From assembly GCF_047425875.1 (NCBI RefSeq), contig NZ_CP179727.1, positions 1,054,001-1,118,000 on the forward strand: DNA of 64,000 nt. Direction: 5' to 3'. The position numbers and the translations under genes are program-made. This DNA is from Macrococcoides animalis (GTDB taxonomy: Bacteria > Bacillota > Bacilli > Staphylococcales > Staphylococcaceae). Below are positions 35,134 through 44,029 of this stretch, one piece after another (the stretch's first letter is position 1; each line of letters opens with the position of its first letter). The notes below the pieces were generated by a model. It worked only from the letters and a program-made list of their open reading frames with translations, ran no database searches and was not told the DNA's origin.

Positions 35134-36805
35134 TTTAATATGTTTTATGATTTCACCAACAGCGCAAGCCGCAACTTCTTTGAGCGATCTATTTATCGGT
35201 ATTACGGATATGAAATCTAGTATCGAAAGTAATGATAATAAATTATTCAATCATTATTTATCTGAGTTTGAAGCAAACTACAACAAACTCCCCAAGAAAG
35301 ATAAAGCATTAAATGAAAAAATAACAGAACAAATCGATACGTTACAATCAACAATCGATAAAGATGAACGCCTTAAAATCATAAAAAACTTAACGCCTGA
35401 ATTAATGACGCTTGAAAAACAATTGAATCCCGTTGATAAAAATGCGAAACGCAAAAAATTAATCAATGCATTAACACCGATAATTAAAGATATGACAGCA
35501 CAAATCGAAAATAAAGATTACAAACAAGCTTTAGAAACGAATAAAAAGTTAAATGCAGCTTGGACTGCGAATGAAAAAGTCGTACGTGAAGATGATATTG
35601 GTCGTTACGGTCAAATAGAGACTGCACTTATGATGACACGTATTGCATTAAGTAAACAACCTGTCGATCAAGACGGTGCGATTGCACAACTCAACACTTT
35701 AACATCTGAACTTGATGCTTATATTCAAGGTAAAAAAGCAAAGCAACAAAAAAGTGGAGATGCTTCTATATTATCAACGTATTTGAAAGATGCATCTAAA
35801 CAAATCGAATCAAATGATTTAACAGCTGCGAAAGCAACTTTAACGCAATTTATTACAACTTGGCCAAACGTTGAAGGTGATATTCGAAATAGTGATGCTA
35901 GCCTTTATTCACAACTTGAACAAGACATCCCTGACTATGCTGGGAGCTTAAATGACAGTAATAAAGACAAGATTAATGCGGCATTAAAGGATCTTAACAG
36001 TAAAGTTGAGAAAGCCGTCGCTAAAGATCACTATACATTCATTGACTCAGCACTCATCATGTTACGTGAAGGTGTAGAAGCGTTACTTATTATTATGGCC
36101 CTTTTGTCAATTACTAAAAATGCAAAGCAACCGAAAGCAACACGATGGATTATAGTGGGGAGTATTATCGGACTATTACTCAGTATTGCGCTTGCGATGA
36201 GCTTTAACCTACTCTTTAAAAATGTAGGACAAGGACGCGAACAACTAGAAGCATATGTAGGGGTCTTCTCAGTGATATTTATGATCTTAATCGGTGTTTG
36301 GTTACATTCGAAATCATCCATTAAAAACTGGAATAAATTCATTAACAAGAATATTACCCAGGCAATATCATCAGGCAGTATCTCTACCTTCGCATTCGTT
36401 AGCTTCTTGTCCGTCTTCCGTGAAGGTGCTGAAACAATTATCTTCTATGCAGGGATTGCCGGTAAAATAAGTTTAGCACAATTACTATTAGGCATTCTTT
36501 TAGCAATTGTTATTTTAATATTATTTGCAGTATTCTTTGAACGTATTACGAGCATTATCCCTATTCGTACTTTGTTCTTAGTGATGTCCATTTTAATCTT
36601 CTGTTTAGCATTTAAAATACTAGGTGTGAGTGTTCATACATTCCAAGTATTGAATCAATTATCGAACACAACATTAGACTGGATGCCACACATTCAACTA
36701 ATAGGACTATATCCAACGATTGAAACGTTAATTCCACAAATCGTATTCGTTATATTTGTGCTGATTTATATATTCATGACTAAAACAAAAGAAAAATTAT
36801 CATAA
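35108..36805 (+). CDS. efeU: Iron permease EfeU/FepC (FTR1 family) with large extracytoplasmic domain
   Basis: About 565 residues: signal peptide (MKRFLILFSLICFMISPTAQA), a helical outside domain to about residue 310, then seven membrane helices. The two R-E-x-x-E iron motifs of FTR1 permeases are LREGVEALL and FREGAET. GTG 35108 is spaced 8 nt from GGAGG, overlapping efeB by 26 bp. It imports ferric iron after processing by the two preceding gene products. Confidence 0.9.
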   Translation: MKRFLILFSLICFMISPTAQAATSLSDLFIGITDMKSSIESNDNKLFNHYLSEFEANYNKLPKKDKALNEKITEQIDTLQSTIDKDERLKIIKNLTPELMTLEKQLNPVDKNAKRKKLINALTPIIKDMTAQIENKDYKQALETNKKLNAAWTANEKVVREDDIGRYGQIETALMMTRIALSKQPVDQDGAIAQLNTLTSELDAYIQGKKAKQQKSGDASILSTYLKDASKQIESNDLTAAKATLTQFITTWPNVEGDIRNSDASLYSQLEQDIPDYAGSLNDSNKDKINAALKDLNSKVEKAVAKDHYTFIDSALIMLREGVEALLIIMALLSITKNAKQPKATRWIIVGSIIGLLLSIALAMSFNLLFKNVGQGREQLEAYVGVFSVIFMILIGVWLHSKSSIKNWNKFINKNITQAISSGSISTFAFVSFLSVFREGAETIIFYAGIAGKISLAQLLLGILLAIVILILFAVFFERITSIIPIRTLFLVMSILIFCLAFKILGVSVHTFQVLNQLSNTTLDWMPHIQLIGLYPTIETLIPQIVFVIFVLIYIFMTKTKEKLS

Positions 36806-36821
36806 CTATAAAATTTCAAAT

Positions 36822-36864
36822 AAACAAACGACCGATTCTTACAACGCATCGGTCGTTTGTTTTG
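36822..36864 (+). terminator. Terminator of the efeOBU operon
   Basis: Perfect 15-bp stem AAACAAACGACCGAT / ATCGGTCGTTTGTTT with an 11-nt loop and T-rich tail. Confidence 0.9.
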
Positions 36865-36922
36865 AATTCATCCCTGTAAATACGGTAAAATAGTAACCAA
36901 TACAAATATTTGGAGTGACGAT

Positions 36923-37534
36923 ATGCAAGAATGGATTATGAAAGTCATGGAACAATTCGGATACTTCGGTGTATTCTTATTGATTTTACTTGAGAACGTA
37001 TTTCCACCGATTCCATCAGAAGTGATATTAACGTTTGGTGGATTCATGGTAGATGAATCTCCGAAACTCACATTCACCGGCATGCTCATCGCATCAACTT
37101 TAGGTGCTGTACTGGGTGCCATCGTACTTTATTATGCTGGTCATATTTTAGGTCTAAGAAGAATTGAAAAGATAGTCGATAAATATGGTTTTATTTTAAG
37201 ACTTGATATTCATGATTTACACAGTGCGAATAAATGGTTTCACAAATACGGTTACGCTGCTGTATTTCTATGCCGCTTCATCCCGCTCATCCGTAGTTTA
37301 ATTTCAATACCCGCAGGACTTAGCCAAATGTCGATTATTCCATTTATTATATACACAACAATAGGAACACTCATTTGGAATGCTGTATTAATTTATTTAG
37401 GAATGATCCTCGGTCAGAACTGGGAACTTGTCCTTCATTACTTTGATATGTACTCTAGTGTATTCTATACCATTATGGCACTCATCATTATTGGTGGCAT
37501 CATTTGGTTATATCGTCGAAAGAAAGATGAATAA
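36923..37534 (+). CDS. DedA-family membrane protein
   Basis: A 203-residue DedA/VTT-domain protein with about five hydrophobic helices. ENVFPPIPSEVI near residue 25 and FLCRFIPLIRSLISIPAGLSQM near 120 are the diagnostic blocks, the latter holding the conserved Arg and Gly residues. Members act as lipid (undecaprenyl phosphate or phosphatidylethanolamine) flippases or affect membrane potential. ATG follows TGGAGTGA. Single gene. Confidence 0.9.
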   Translation: MQEWIMKVMEQFGYFGVFLLILLENVFPPIPSEVILTFGGFMVDESPKLTFTGMLIASTLGAVLGAIVLYYAGHILGLRRIEKIVDKYGFILRLDIHDLHSANKWFHKYGYAAVFLCRFIPLIRSLISIPAGLSQMSIIPFIIYTTIGTLIWNAVLIYLGMILGQNWELVLHYFDMYSSVFYTIMALIIIGGIIWLYRRKKDE

Positions 37535-37549
37535 AAATCAAAATAATTA

Positions 37550-37993
37550 TTAATTAGGCTTACTTGCTTCATAAATTTTGACCCAGTCATCTACAGACAT
37601 TTTCTGGACGAGTCCACCTATTAGCGCATATGGTATCTTTTTAGGATTTTTAAATCGAATACAACTTTTCCCCATGTCGAGTTTTGTCGACATGGTCTTT
37701 TTATATTCCATTACAAACCAATCCAGCAAGTCTTCATCTGCATAAACACCCATATGATATACCGCAATATGAGACTTCTGTACTGCAAGTGAAATAAAAG
37801 CTAACGGTAATGTTGGATCTACATGATAACCTTCCGGATATATTAATTTCGGTACCACGTAACTAATCATCCCATACTGCATCACTTTCTCAAACCCTTC
37901 TGGCAAATGTGCATCAATCACTTCCATCAATTTTACAAATGGTTCGCGTTTTTCTTCAGGAATATTTTCAATATATTCTGCTACTGTGTCCAA
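37550..37993 (-). CDS. DUF1801 domain protein
   Basis: About 147 residues. The pattern EYIENIPEEKREPFVKLMEVI, then LPEGFEKVMQYGMISYVVP and DMGKSCIRFKNPKKIPY, is the DUF1801 fold shared with YdhG. The longest frame begins GTG 38002 within GGAGTG; TTG 37993 is spaced 8 nt from it and is preferred. Function unknown; another member of the same superfamily lies at 59949-60320. Confidence 0.75.
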   Translation of the reverse strand: MDTVAEYIENIPEEKREPFVKLMEVIDAHLPEGFEKVMQYGMISYVVPKLIYPEGYHVDPTLPLAFISLAVQKSHIAVYHMGVYADEDLLDWFVMEYKKTMSTKLDMGKSCIRFKNPKKIPYALIGGLVQKMSVDDWVKIYEASKPN

Positions 37994-38135
37994 TGCTTTC
38001 ACTCCTTGATATTATTGATGTCTTATTAATCTTAGTATAATATTTCATCATTCATTTAATCTAATAATATTATTTATTAAAAACAAAATTATAGCTTATT
38101 AAAAAATTCTGTGTTAAAGTAATCGTAATGATGTT

Positions 38136-38155
38136 TATTCAATATACTTTGAATA
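38136..38155 (+). promoter_or_regulatory. Candidate promoter of the riboswitch-terC transcript
   Basis: TATTCAA and TTGAATA form an inverted repeat around TATACT (38143-38148), a good -10 about 40 bp before the aptamer. No clear -35. The repeat could also be an operator. Confidence 0.4.
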
Positions 38156-38186
38156 GACAAACAAATGAATATCCTAAGACTTATGT

Positions 38187-38289
38187 CGAAGGGGAGTAGC
38201 TCAGAGGGTGACCTCAAGCATAACGTCGTCATTACGAAGTTTTGGAACTTCCGGCGTTATGGAACATATACTGTTCAGTGAGACCTTTG
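38187..38289 (+). promoter_or_regulatory. yybP-ykoY manganese riboswitch aptamer
   Basis: The leader has the conserved GGGGAGTAG at 38191 and, 90 nt later, GAGACCTTTG, which close helix P1 (AAGG with CCTT). Between them lie the paired arms ATAACGTCGTCA and CCGGCGTTAT seen in this class. The element precedes a TerC-family gene, its usual target, and is followed by a terminator, so Mn2+ binding should allow read-through. Confidence 0.88.
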
Positions 38290-38317
38290 CCAATTATTAT
38301 TTGGCATGGGTCTTTTT
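38281..38317 (+). terminator. Riboswitch-controlled terminator
   Basis: Stem AGACC-TT-TGCCAA / TTGGCA-TG-GGTCT followed by TTTTT. Its 5' arm overlaps the aptamer P1 strand, the basis for switching. Confidence 0.85.
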
Positions 38318-38346
38318 ATATTCATTAAAATAAAGGAGGAATTATT

Positions 38347-39129
38347 ATGGATCCAAGTATTTTAATGGCATATGCATGGGTGGTATTAGTTTTAATTGTT
38401 TTAGAAGGGTTACTTGCAGCTGATAATGCTATCGTTATGGCTGTGATGGTAAAACATTTACCAGAGGAACAACGTAAGAAGGCCTTATTTTATGGTTTAG
38501 TAGGAGCTTTTGTCTTTAGATTAATTTCATTATTCTTTATCACATTCTTAGCGAAGTATTGGTGGATACAAGCACTTGGTGCAGCATATTTAATCTTTAT
38601 GTCAGTGAAAAGTTTATATACTTACTTTAAAAAGAAGAATCACACAGATGATGAAAGTGTTCCAAACATTGCAGAAGAAGAAGCACTACCTAAAGGGAGT
38701 GGCTTCTGGATGACAGTGCTTAAGGTGGAAGCAGCTGATATCGCATTTGCGATTGACTCAATGCTTGCTGCAATAGCAATTGCAATCACATTGCCAGAAG
38801 TCGGACCAGACTTTATGGGGCTGAACGCTGGTCAATTTACGGTCATGTTTATTGGTGGTATGCTGGGTGTTATCTTAATGCGATTTGCAGCAACATATTT
38901 CATCAAAGTATTAGAAACATATCCTGGCCTTGAGGCTGCAGCATTTGCGATTGTCGGCTGGATTGGGATTAAACTTGTTGTACTTGTATTAGCACACGAA
39001 GCAATTCACGTGTTACCACACGACTTCCCACATTCATTACAATGGCAGTTAATCTTCTGGGGTGTCTTACTTTCAATCTTAGTGATTGGATTTGTTACAA
39101 GCAAAAGAGGAACGAGTAAACAACAATAA
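38347..39129 (+). CDS. TerC-family manganese exporter
   Basis: A 260-residue integral membrane protein with seven to eight helices. EGLLAADNAIVMAVMV and VEAADIAFAIDSMLAAIAI contain the paired Asp-rich motifs (A-A-D-N-A, D-x-x-F-A-x-D-S) of TerC proteins that bind the metal. Members controlled by the yybP-ykoY riboswitch export Mn2+, which also loads secreted enzymes. ATG follows AAAGGAGGA, directly after the riboswitch. Confidence 0.9.
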   Translation: MDPSILMAYAWVVLVLIVLEGLLAADNAIVMAVMVKHLPEEQRKKALFYGLVGAFVFRLISLFFITFLAKYWWIQALGAAYLIFMSVKSLYTYFKKKNHTDDESVPNIAEEEALPKGSGFWMTVLKVEAADIAFAIDSMLAAIAIAITLPEVGPDFMGLNAGQFTVMFIGGMLGVILMRFAATYFIKVLETYPGLEAAAFAIVGWIGIKLVVLVLAHEAIHVLPHDFPHSLQWQLIFWGVLLSILVIGFVTSKRGTSKQQ

Positions 39130-39181
39130 TAATAATATTTAATTATTAACTGATAAACAATGTATCAATTTGTAGATTATT

Positions 39182-39210
39182 AAAGACTAGGGAATCCCCT
39201 AGTCTTTTAT
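39182..39210 (+). terminator. Terminator of terC containing an NreC-box sequence
   Basis: Perfect 11-bp stem AAAGACTAGGG / CCCTAGTCTTT, loop AATC, followed by T-rich sequence. The top of the hairpin is also TAGGG-AATC-CCCTA. Confidence 0.88.
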
Positions 39211-39231
39211 TTGTATTTTCTATAATACAAT
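39188..39231 (+). promoter_or_regulatory. Predicted NreC-dependent promoter of the hemerythrin-like gene
   Basis: TAGGGAATCCCCTA (39188-39201) is an exact match to TAGGG-N4-CCCTA. Its centre is 31.5 bp before TACAAT (39226-39231), a possible -10, the same spacing as at narG and narT. An overlapping TATAAT at 39221 is an alternative -10. No -35 hexamer is present, consistent with activation. Whether the site works in vivo is inference. Confidence 0.55.
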
Positions 39232-39262
39232 AGATGTATATATAATGAATGGAGATGATCGT

Positions 39263-39691
39263 ATGCCAGTCGGACCATCACTTAGACAATTACACGCGCA
39301 CAAGCAAATTCATGACACAGGTTTAGGACTTGCTGTGAATATGACAGATGAATTAATTAGAACATATCAAAATGGTACTGAGGAAGAAGTGATTCAAGAA
39401 GTAATAGCGCTTGTTGATTTCTGGGAATCTCGCGTAATTAGTCACGCGGATGCCGAGGAAGAAGAAGACGGATTCTATACAGAAGCTGAAAACAATAACC
39501 CCGAGCTTCATGATAAGGTGCAACAATTATCACGTGATCATGATATTATGCGCCAAGTCGTCGCTAAAATAAAATCACAAATGGAGAATGAAGGATTTTC
39601 AACGCAGATTATTGATTACTTCAGAAGCTTAATTATCGTAAATGAAATTCACTCACGTGACGAGGAAACTTACCTATTAAATGATAATTAA
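39263..39691 (+). CDS. Hemerythrin-like protein, second copy type
   Basis: About 142 residues, all-helical and acidic. Potential metal ligands are HAHKQIHDTG near the start, SHADAEEEEDG (H-x(3)-E), SRDHDIMR and NEIHSRDEETYL (H-x(3)-E), the order expected for an HHE di-iron bundle. The upstream ATG at 39245 has no ribosome binding site; ATG 39263 follows GGAGATGA. The predicted NreC box upstream would place it in the oxygen/nitrate regulon with the other hemerythrin gene at 15014. Confidence 0.75.
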   Translation: MPVGPSLRQLHAHKQIHDTGLGLAVNMTDELIRTYQNGTEEEVIQEVIALVDFWESRVISHADAEEEEDGFYTEAENNNPELHDKVQQLSRDHDIMRQVVAKIKSQMENEGFSTQIIDYFRSLIIVNEIHSRDEETYLLNDN

Positions 39692-39698
39692 AGCAAAT

Positions 39699-39733
39699 AA
39701 AAACGTATCAGATTTATAGTCTGATACGTTTTT
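39699..39733. terminator. Bidirectional terminator after the hemerythrin-like gene
   Basis: Perfect 14-bp stem AAAAACGTATCAGA / TCTGATACGTTTTT with a 7-nt loop between convergent genes. Confidence 0.9.
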
Positions 39734-39736
39734 CTA

Positions 39737-40183
39737 CTATAAGAGCGTCATCACATGTCTGCCTAAGAAGGTCACAAATATGCTCTCTTCTTCAATTCTT
39801 ATGTAACCTGCTTCAATGTAATCATTTAATACTTCATCTAAATCTTCTGATGATAGTCTTGACTCTTTATGTGCTGCGATGTTGTGTAGTTGTTCAACAG
39901 TAATCGCATCGCCTTCATGAAAATCAATCGTATTTATAATATATTTATAAAGCTTCACTTCTTCTAACGCCTGGTTATGTTCCGTAACAAGCTCGTCTTC
40001 TTCAGCGATTTCTCTTAATATTTCTCCTGAAGACATACGTTCTTGTTGTATTTCAATCTGACTTTCATCATTGATTGGAGTATTAGCATTTTGATTCATT
40101 GTTTCAGTATCGTAAACAATCTCATGTGGTATTAACTCTGTACGTTCATCAATTAATAATGACACTTTTTCCTCTTCGTTCAT
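39737..40183 (-). CDS. Uncharacterised acidic protein with possible winged-helix C-terminus
   Basis: A 148-residue protein I do not recognise. The first ~60 residues are acidic and low in hydrophobics (likely disordered); the second half (KYIINTIDFHEGDAITVEQL to VLNDYIEAGYIRIEEESIFVTF) has the helix-helix-hairpin rhythm of a winged-helix domain. No signal peptide or membrane segment. ATG follows GAGGTG. It stands alone, divergent from yhgE. Confidence 0.6.
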   Translation of the reverse strand: MNEEEKVSLLIDERTELIPHEIVYDTETMNQNANTPINDESQIEIQQERMSSGEILREIAEEDELVTEHNQALEEVKLYKYIINTIDFHEGDAITVEQLHNIAAHKESRLSSEDLDEVLNDYIEAGYIRIEEESIFVTFLGRHVMTLL

Positions 40184-40407
40184 TGGTTACACCTCATTTT
40201 TTAGTTAACTTATTTTATCATGAAATGATATGCATTTTCATATATTTCTTTTTTCATCATCATTTCACTACTTCATCAAATATTTAATTCTTTCACATCT
40301 TTTCCATTGTATCTTTTTACCCTTTTTGTTATATTGGTATATGCTAAATCTAAAATCAAGTTGCATTATAATATAATTTTACTATATCAATATAAAGAAG
40401 GGATTAA

Positions 40408-43089
40408 ATGAAAAACGCACTTCAATTGTTTCTACACGATTTAAAAAACATTAAAAGAACACCTAGTTTTATTATTTTATTAGTAGGTTTATCAATACTT
40501 CCATCATTTTATGCATGGTTTAATTTAAAATCTTCATGGGATCCATACTCCAATACGAAACACTTACAAGTCGCTGTTATCAACGAGGATAATGGCACAA
40601 AAGTAAAAGGAAAGAAAGTCAATGTCGGCAATCAACTCGTGAAATCATTAAAACATAACAATAAATTTAATTGGCAATTCACTGATGACTTAAAAGGTGC
40701 AGATCACAAATTACGTATGGGTGAATATTATGCCATAATTCACATCCCAAAAGGATTCTCTGAAGACATGACCAGTATCTTTCATAAAAAACCTAAGCGT
40801 GCGCACATCGATTATAAAGTAAATCAAAAAATTAATGCCATTGCACCAAAAATGACAACTGCGGGTGCAACAGCAATAACTGAATCTCTTAGTGAGAAGT
40901 TTATAGATACTGCGACAAAAGCGCTACTCCAAGAAAGTAACCGTGCAGGGATTAAAATTGAAAATCAAATTCCGTTATACCACAAAATTGAAACTGCAGT
41001 ATATGATGCAGAACGCGCCATACCTGATATTGAACGTTTCAGAGAGGCGGTTATTAAAATTGATAATCATCAAGGTGATATTTCAAAATATGCGGATGAA
41101 TTTTATGGATTAAACCAATATCGTGACAAACTAAATGGTGGTGCTGAAAAAATAATCGAAGCGAATCAACACGCAGCAGATATCAATGCATTAGGCCAAA
41201 TGATTGTTAAATTTAATAATAACTTACCCCGTATTGAGAATGCTCTTCAAAAAGCGAACACGATAGAACAGAAGTTTCCTGAAATCAACGATGCTGTTGC
41301 TAAAGGTATAACTGCGACAACTAAAGCACAGTCAGTCTTAAATACATCACAGAATGCCATGCCTAAAGTACACGATAAGATTGATAAAGCACAAAATTTG
41401 AATGAAAAAGGGCAAGAAAAACTCAGTTCCGTCGATATAAAACCAGCTTACACTGCGCTTCAAGATGGTATAGGTGCACTAAGTCAATTATCAAGTGAAG
41501 AAGCAGATGCGACACTGGATATGTTAAATCACTTAAGTACTCTTGCAAACCAAAACCCAAGTGCATCAGAGACATTGACTAAGAACTTAAATGTATATCA
41601 TGATAATATCAATCAAACTATTCAATTCAATAATGAAGTGATTCGTATTATGAATGAAGTCAGTGATTTAGGATTCGATACATCTGATATCTCAAAACAA
41701 TTTAACACAACGAATCTATCACTTACCGCCCTGAACAAAACGCTTGCTAAAGCTGCTGAACAATCTAATGCTAAGAATGCAGTAGCTCTTGATCAAGATG
41801 CCATTACATCAGCACAAAATGCAATGAAAGATTTAAGCATATACTCGGATACTACGATGCAAGACACGCTTGAATCAGGTCTTTCAGCAATTAATGGTGA
41901 TTTAGATACGATTGCTGAAAAATTGAATACAGCGAATCAATTTGCAACAAAAGTTGATGGTATTTTGGGTGATGCCATACGTGTTACGAATGAAGCAAAT
42001 ACCACTTTAAATGAAATCAATCAACAACTTCCGTCACTAGAATCGAGATTTTCTCAAGTGAATAAAACAGCTCAAGCAAACTACCCGCAGTTCAAAACAA
42101 AGATCGGACAAGCAAGTAACTTTGTACAATCTGATTTACCAAGCGTATTGAATGATTTAGAGAAATTAAGTAATTTCGCATCTAACGATTTACCTAATGT
42201 ATTAAATAAATATGATAGTACTTCGAAATTATTACATGATAATTTACCTGGCGCACAAGGTGGTATTCATGAACTCGCTACATTTGCACGTAATGATTTA
42301 CCAGGTATTGAACAAGATATAAAAAAGGCTGCAAATAAATTAAGAGCATTTAATGATAAAAATACATTAAATAAGCTTGTAAAACTATTAAAGAATGATA
42401 TGAAAGATGAATCTGATTACTTTGCAAAGCCTATTATTTTAGATGAAACACAAGTTTTCCCGATTCCGAACTATGGTTCAGCTAGTGCTCCATTTTATAC
42501 TGCTTTAGCACTATGGGTAGGAGCATTACTGTGTGGGAATCTCCTTACAACTGAGCTTAAAGATCCATCAATTAAGAATAAATTTAATTTACGTGAACTC
42601 TATCTAGGTCGTATGATTCTATTCTTATTAATTAGTGTGGCACAAGCCATCATCGTAGTTCTTGGCAATTTATTTATTTTAGATGCTTATGCGAAACATC
42701 CAGTGTATAATGTTATATTTGCAATCCTAGTTGGACTGGCATTCACTGTAATAGTATATACACTTGTAAGTTTACTCGGTAACATAGGCAAAGCGTTTGC
42801 TATCATTATTATGGTATTACAAATTGCGGGTGGCGGAGGAACATTTCCTGTTCAAGTAACACCTTTATTTTTCCAACGCATTCACCCATTCTTACCTTTT
42901 ACCTATGCAGTCGATTTATTGCGTGAAGCTGTTGGAGGTATAACACCTGAACTTGCATGGACAAAGCTCGGTATACTTTATTTGATTACTGGATTGATAT
43001 TTACTTTTGGAATTGTAATGAAACCAAAATTTGAACCGATTAAAAAAGGCTTTTATGCACGTAGTCAGGCAAGTAATCTTGTTGAATAA
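40408..43089 (+). CDS. YhgE/Pip-family membrane protein
   Basis: An 893-residue protein with one N-terminal helix (PSFIILLVGLSILPSFYAWFN), a very long extracytoplasmic region of about 640 residues rich in Asn/Ala/Leu and probably coiled coil, then five to six C-terminal helices of ABC-2 permease type. IGxALCGNLLTTELKD-like loop and GGGGTFPV near the end match phage infection protein (Pip)/YhgE. Such proteins act as phage receptors or in type VII secretion-like exporters; there is no ATPase here. ATG follows AAGAAGGG. Confidence 0.88.
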   Translation: MKNALQLFLHDLKNIKRTPSFIILLVGLSILPSFYAWFNLKSSWDPYSNTKHLQVAVINEDNGTKVKGKKVNVGNQLVKSLKHNNKFNWQFTDDLKGADHKLRMGEYYAIIHIPKGFSEDMTSIFHKKPKRAHIDYKVNQKINAIAPKMTTAGATAITESLSEKFIDTATKALLQESNRAGIKIENQIPLYHKIETAVYDAERAIPDIERFREAVIKIDNHQGDISKYADEFYGLNQYRDKLNGGAEKIIEANQHAADINALGQMIVKFNNNLPRIENALQKANTIEQKFPEINDAVAKGITATTKAQSVLNTSQNAMPKVHDKIDKAQNLNEKGQEKLSSVDIKPAYTALQDGIGALSQLSSEEADATLDMLNHLSTLANQNPSASETLTKNLNVYHDNINQTIQFNNEVIRIMNEVSDLGFDTSDISKQFNTTNLSLTALNKTLAKAAEQSNAKNAVALDQDAITSAQNAMKDLSIYSDTTMQDTLESGLSAINGDLDTIAEKLNTANQFATKVDGILGDAIRVTNEANTTLNEINQQLPSLESRFSQVNKTAQANYPQFKTKIGQASNFVQSDLPSVLNDLEKLSNFASNDLPNVLNKYDSTSKLLHDNLPGAQGGIHELATFARNDLPGIEQDIKKAANKLRAFNDKNTLNKLVKLLKNDMKDESDYFAKPIILDETQVFPIPNYGSASAPFYTALALWVGALLCGNLLTTELKDPSIKNKFNLRELYLGRMILFLLISVAQAIIVVLGNLFILDAYAKHPVYNVIFAILVGLAFTVIVYTLVSLLGNIGKAFAIIIMVLQIAGGGGTFPVQVTPLFFQRIHPFLPFTYAVDLLREAVGGITPELAWTKLGILYLITGLIFTFGIVMKPKFEPIKKGFYARSQASNLVE

Positions 43090-43153
43090 ACTCCTCTATG
43101 AATCTCAAATAATACTTGATATAATGTCTATACATGAATAAAGGAGCTTTTCA

Positions 43154-43987
43154 ATGAATTATCAAAACAACTTTATCTTTAAAACACTAGTAACGGTTTT
43201 CGGATCTTTTCTCATATCTTTCGCTTTTAACGTGTTCTTATTACCAAATGATGTTTTAAGTAGTGGCGTTGGTGGTCTAGCATTACTGTTTAACAAATTA
43301 ATAAACGTCGATGCAGGTTTACTTAACTTATTACTTAACTTACCACTATTGATTTTAGGATTTATGAAATTAAAAAAATCAGTGATGTATAATACTGTAC
43401 TCAGCGTTGCAGTTGTATCATTTTTCTTAACAGTTATACCAACAAAAAGTGTTTCAGATGAACTTTTCGTAAATGTTATCTTTGGTGGTGTCATTGTTGG
43501 TATTGGTGTAGGGATTATCTTAAAATATTCAGGCACAACTGGCGGTATGGATATCGTTGCAATGATTATTAGTCAAAATAGTAATATTTCTATTGGCTTG
43601 ATTATGACAATTCTTAATGGCGTTATTATTATATGTTCGGGGTTCTTATTTGATTGGAATTTAGCTTTAATGACATTGCTATCAATTTATATCACAGGTA
43701 AAACAGTTGATACTATATTCACATCAAATATTAAATTAACAGTTAATATCATCACATCTAATTACGAAGGCGTACGCCAAGGTTTAATAGATGAAGTTTA
43801 TCGTGGCATTACTGTAATGGATGTATACGGTGGATATTCAAATGATAAAAAACATATGATTACGATGGTACTAACACGATATGAATTACCAAACGTCATT
43901 AAAATAGCTAAGAGTCATGACGAAAATTGTTTCATAAATGTTTATGAGACAACAGAAGTTCATGGAAAATTTGCAAGGAATACTTAA
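43154..43987 (+). CDS. YitT-family membrane protein (DUF161/DUF2179)
   Basis: A 277-residue protein with five or six N-terminal membrane helices (to about residue 190; GTTGGMDIVAMIIS is the DUF161 hallmark) and a soluble C-terminal DUF2179 domain (RGITVMDVYGGYSNDKKHMI). Function is unknown in most bacteria. ATG follows AAAGGAGC, 64 bp after yhgE, so co-transcription is possible. Confidence 0.9.
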   Translation: MNYQNNFIFKTLVTVFGSFLISFAFNVFLLPNDVLSSGVGGLALLFNKLINVDAGLLNLLLNLPLLILGFMKLKKSVMYNTVLSVAVVSFFLTVIPTKSVSDELFVNVIFGGVIVGIGVGIILKYSGTTGGMDIVAMIISQNSNISIGLIMTILNGVIIICSGFLFDWNLALMTLLSIYITGKTVDTIFTSNIKLTVNIITSNYEGVRQGLIDEVYRGITVMDVYGGYSNDKKHMITMVLTRYELPNVIKIAKSHDENCFINVYETTEVHGKFARNT

Positions 43988-43991
43988 TAGA

Positions 43992-44029
43992 CGAAGAAAG
44001 CACCCTATCCTTACAGGGTGCTTTCTTCG
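43992..44029. terminator. Strong hairpin between yitT and the esterase gene
   Basis: Perfect 15-bp stem CGAAGAAAGCACCCT / AGGGTGCTTTCTTCG with an 8-nt loop. There is no proper T tract on either strand, so termination may be weak; it overlaps the stop codon of the esterase gene. Confidence 0.6.

Noticed and set aside
41000..42400. Long repeat array in the middle of yhgE
   Set aside because: The Asn/Ala/Leu-rich segment is low in complexity at the protein level but shows no regular DNA repeat unit; it fits the usual long helical region of the family.
43992..44029. Small regulatory RNA suggested by a perfect 15-bp hairpin
   Set aside because: It overlaps the esterase stop codon between convergent genes, so a terminator-like role is simpler; no promoter for a separate RNA is evident.
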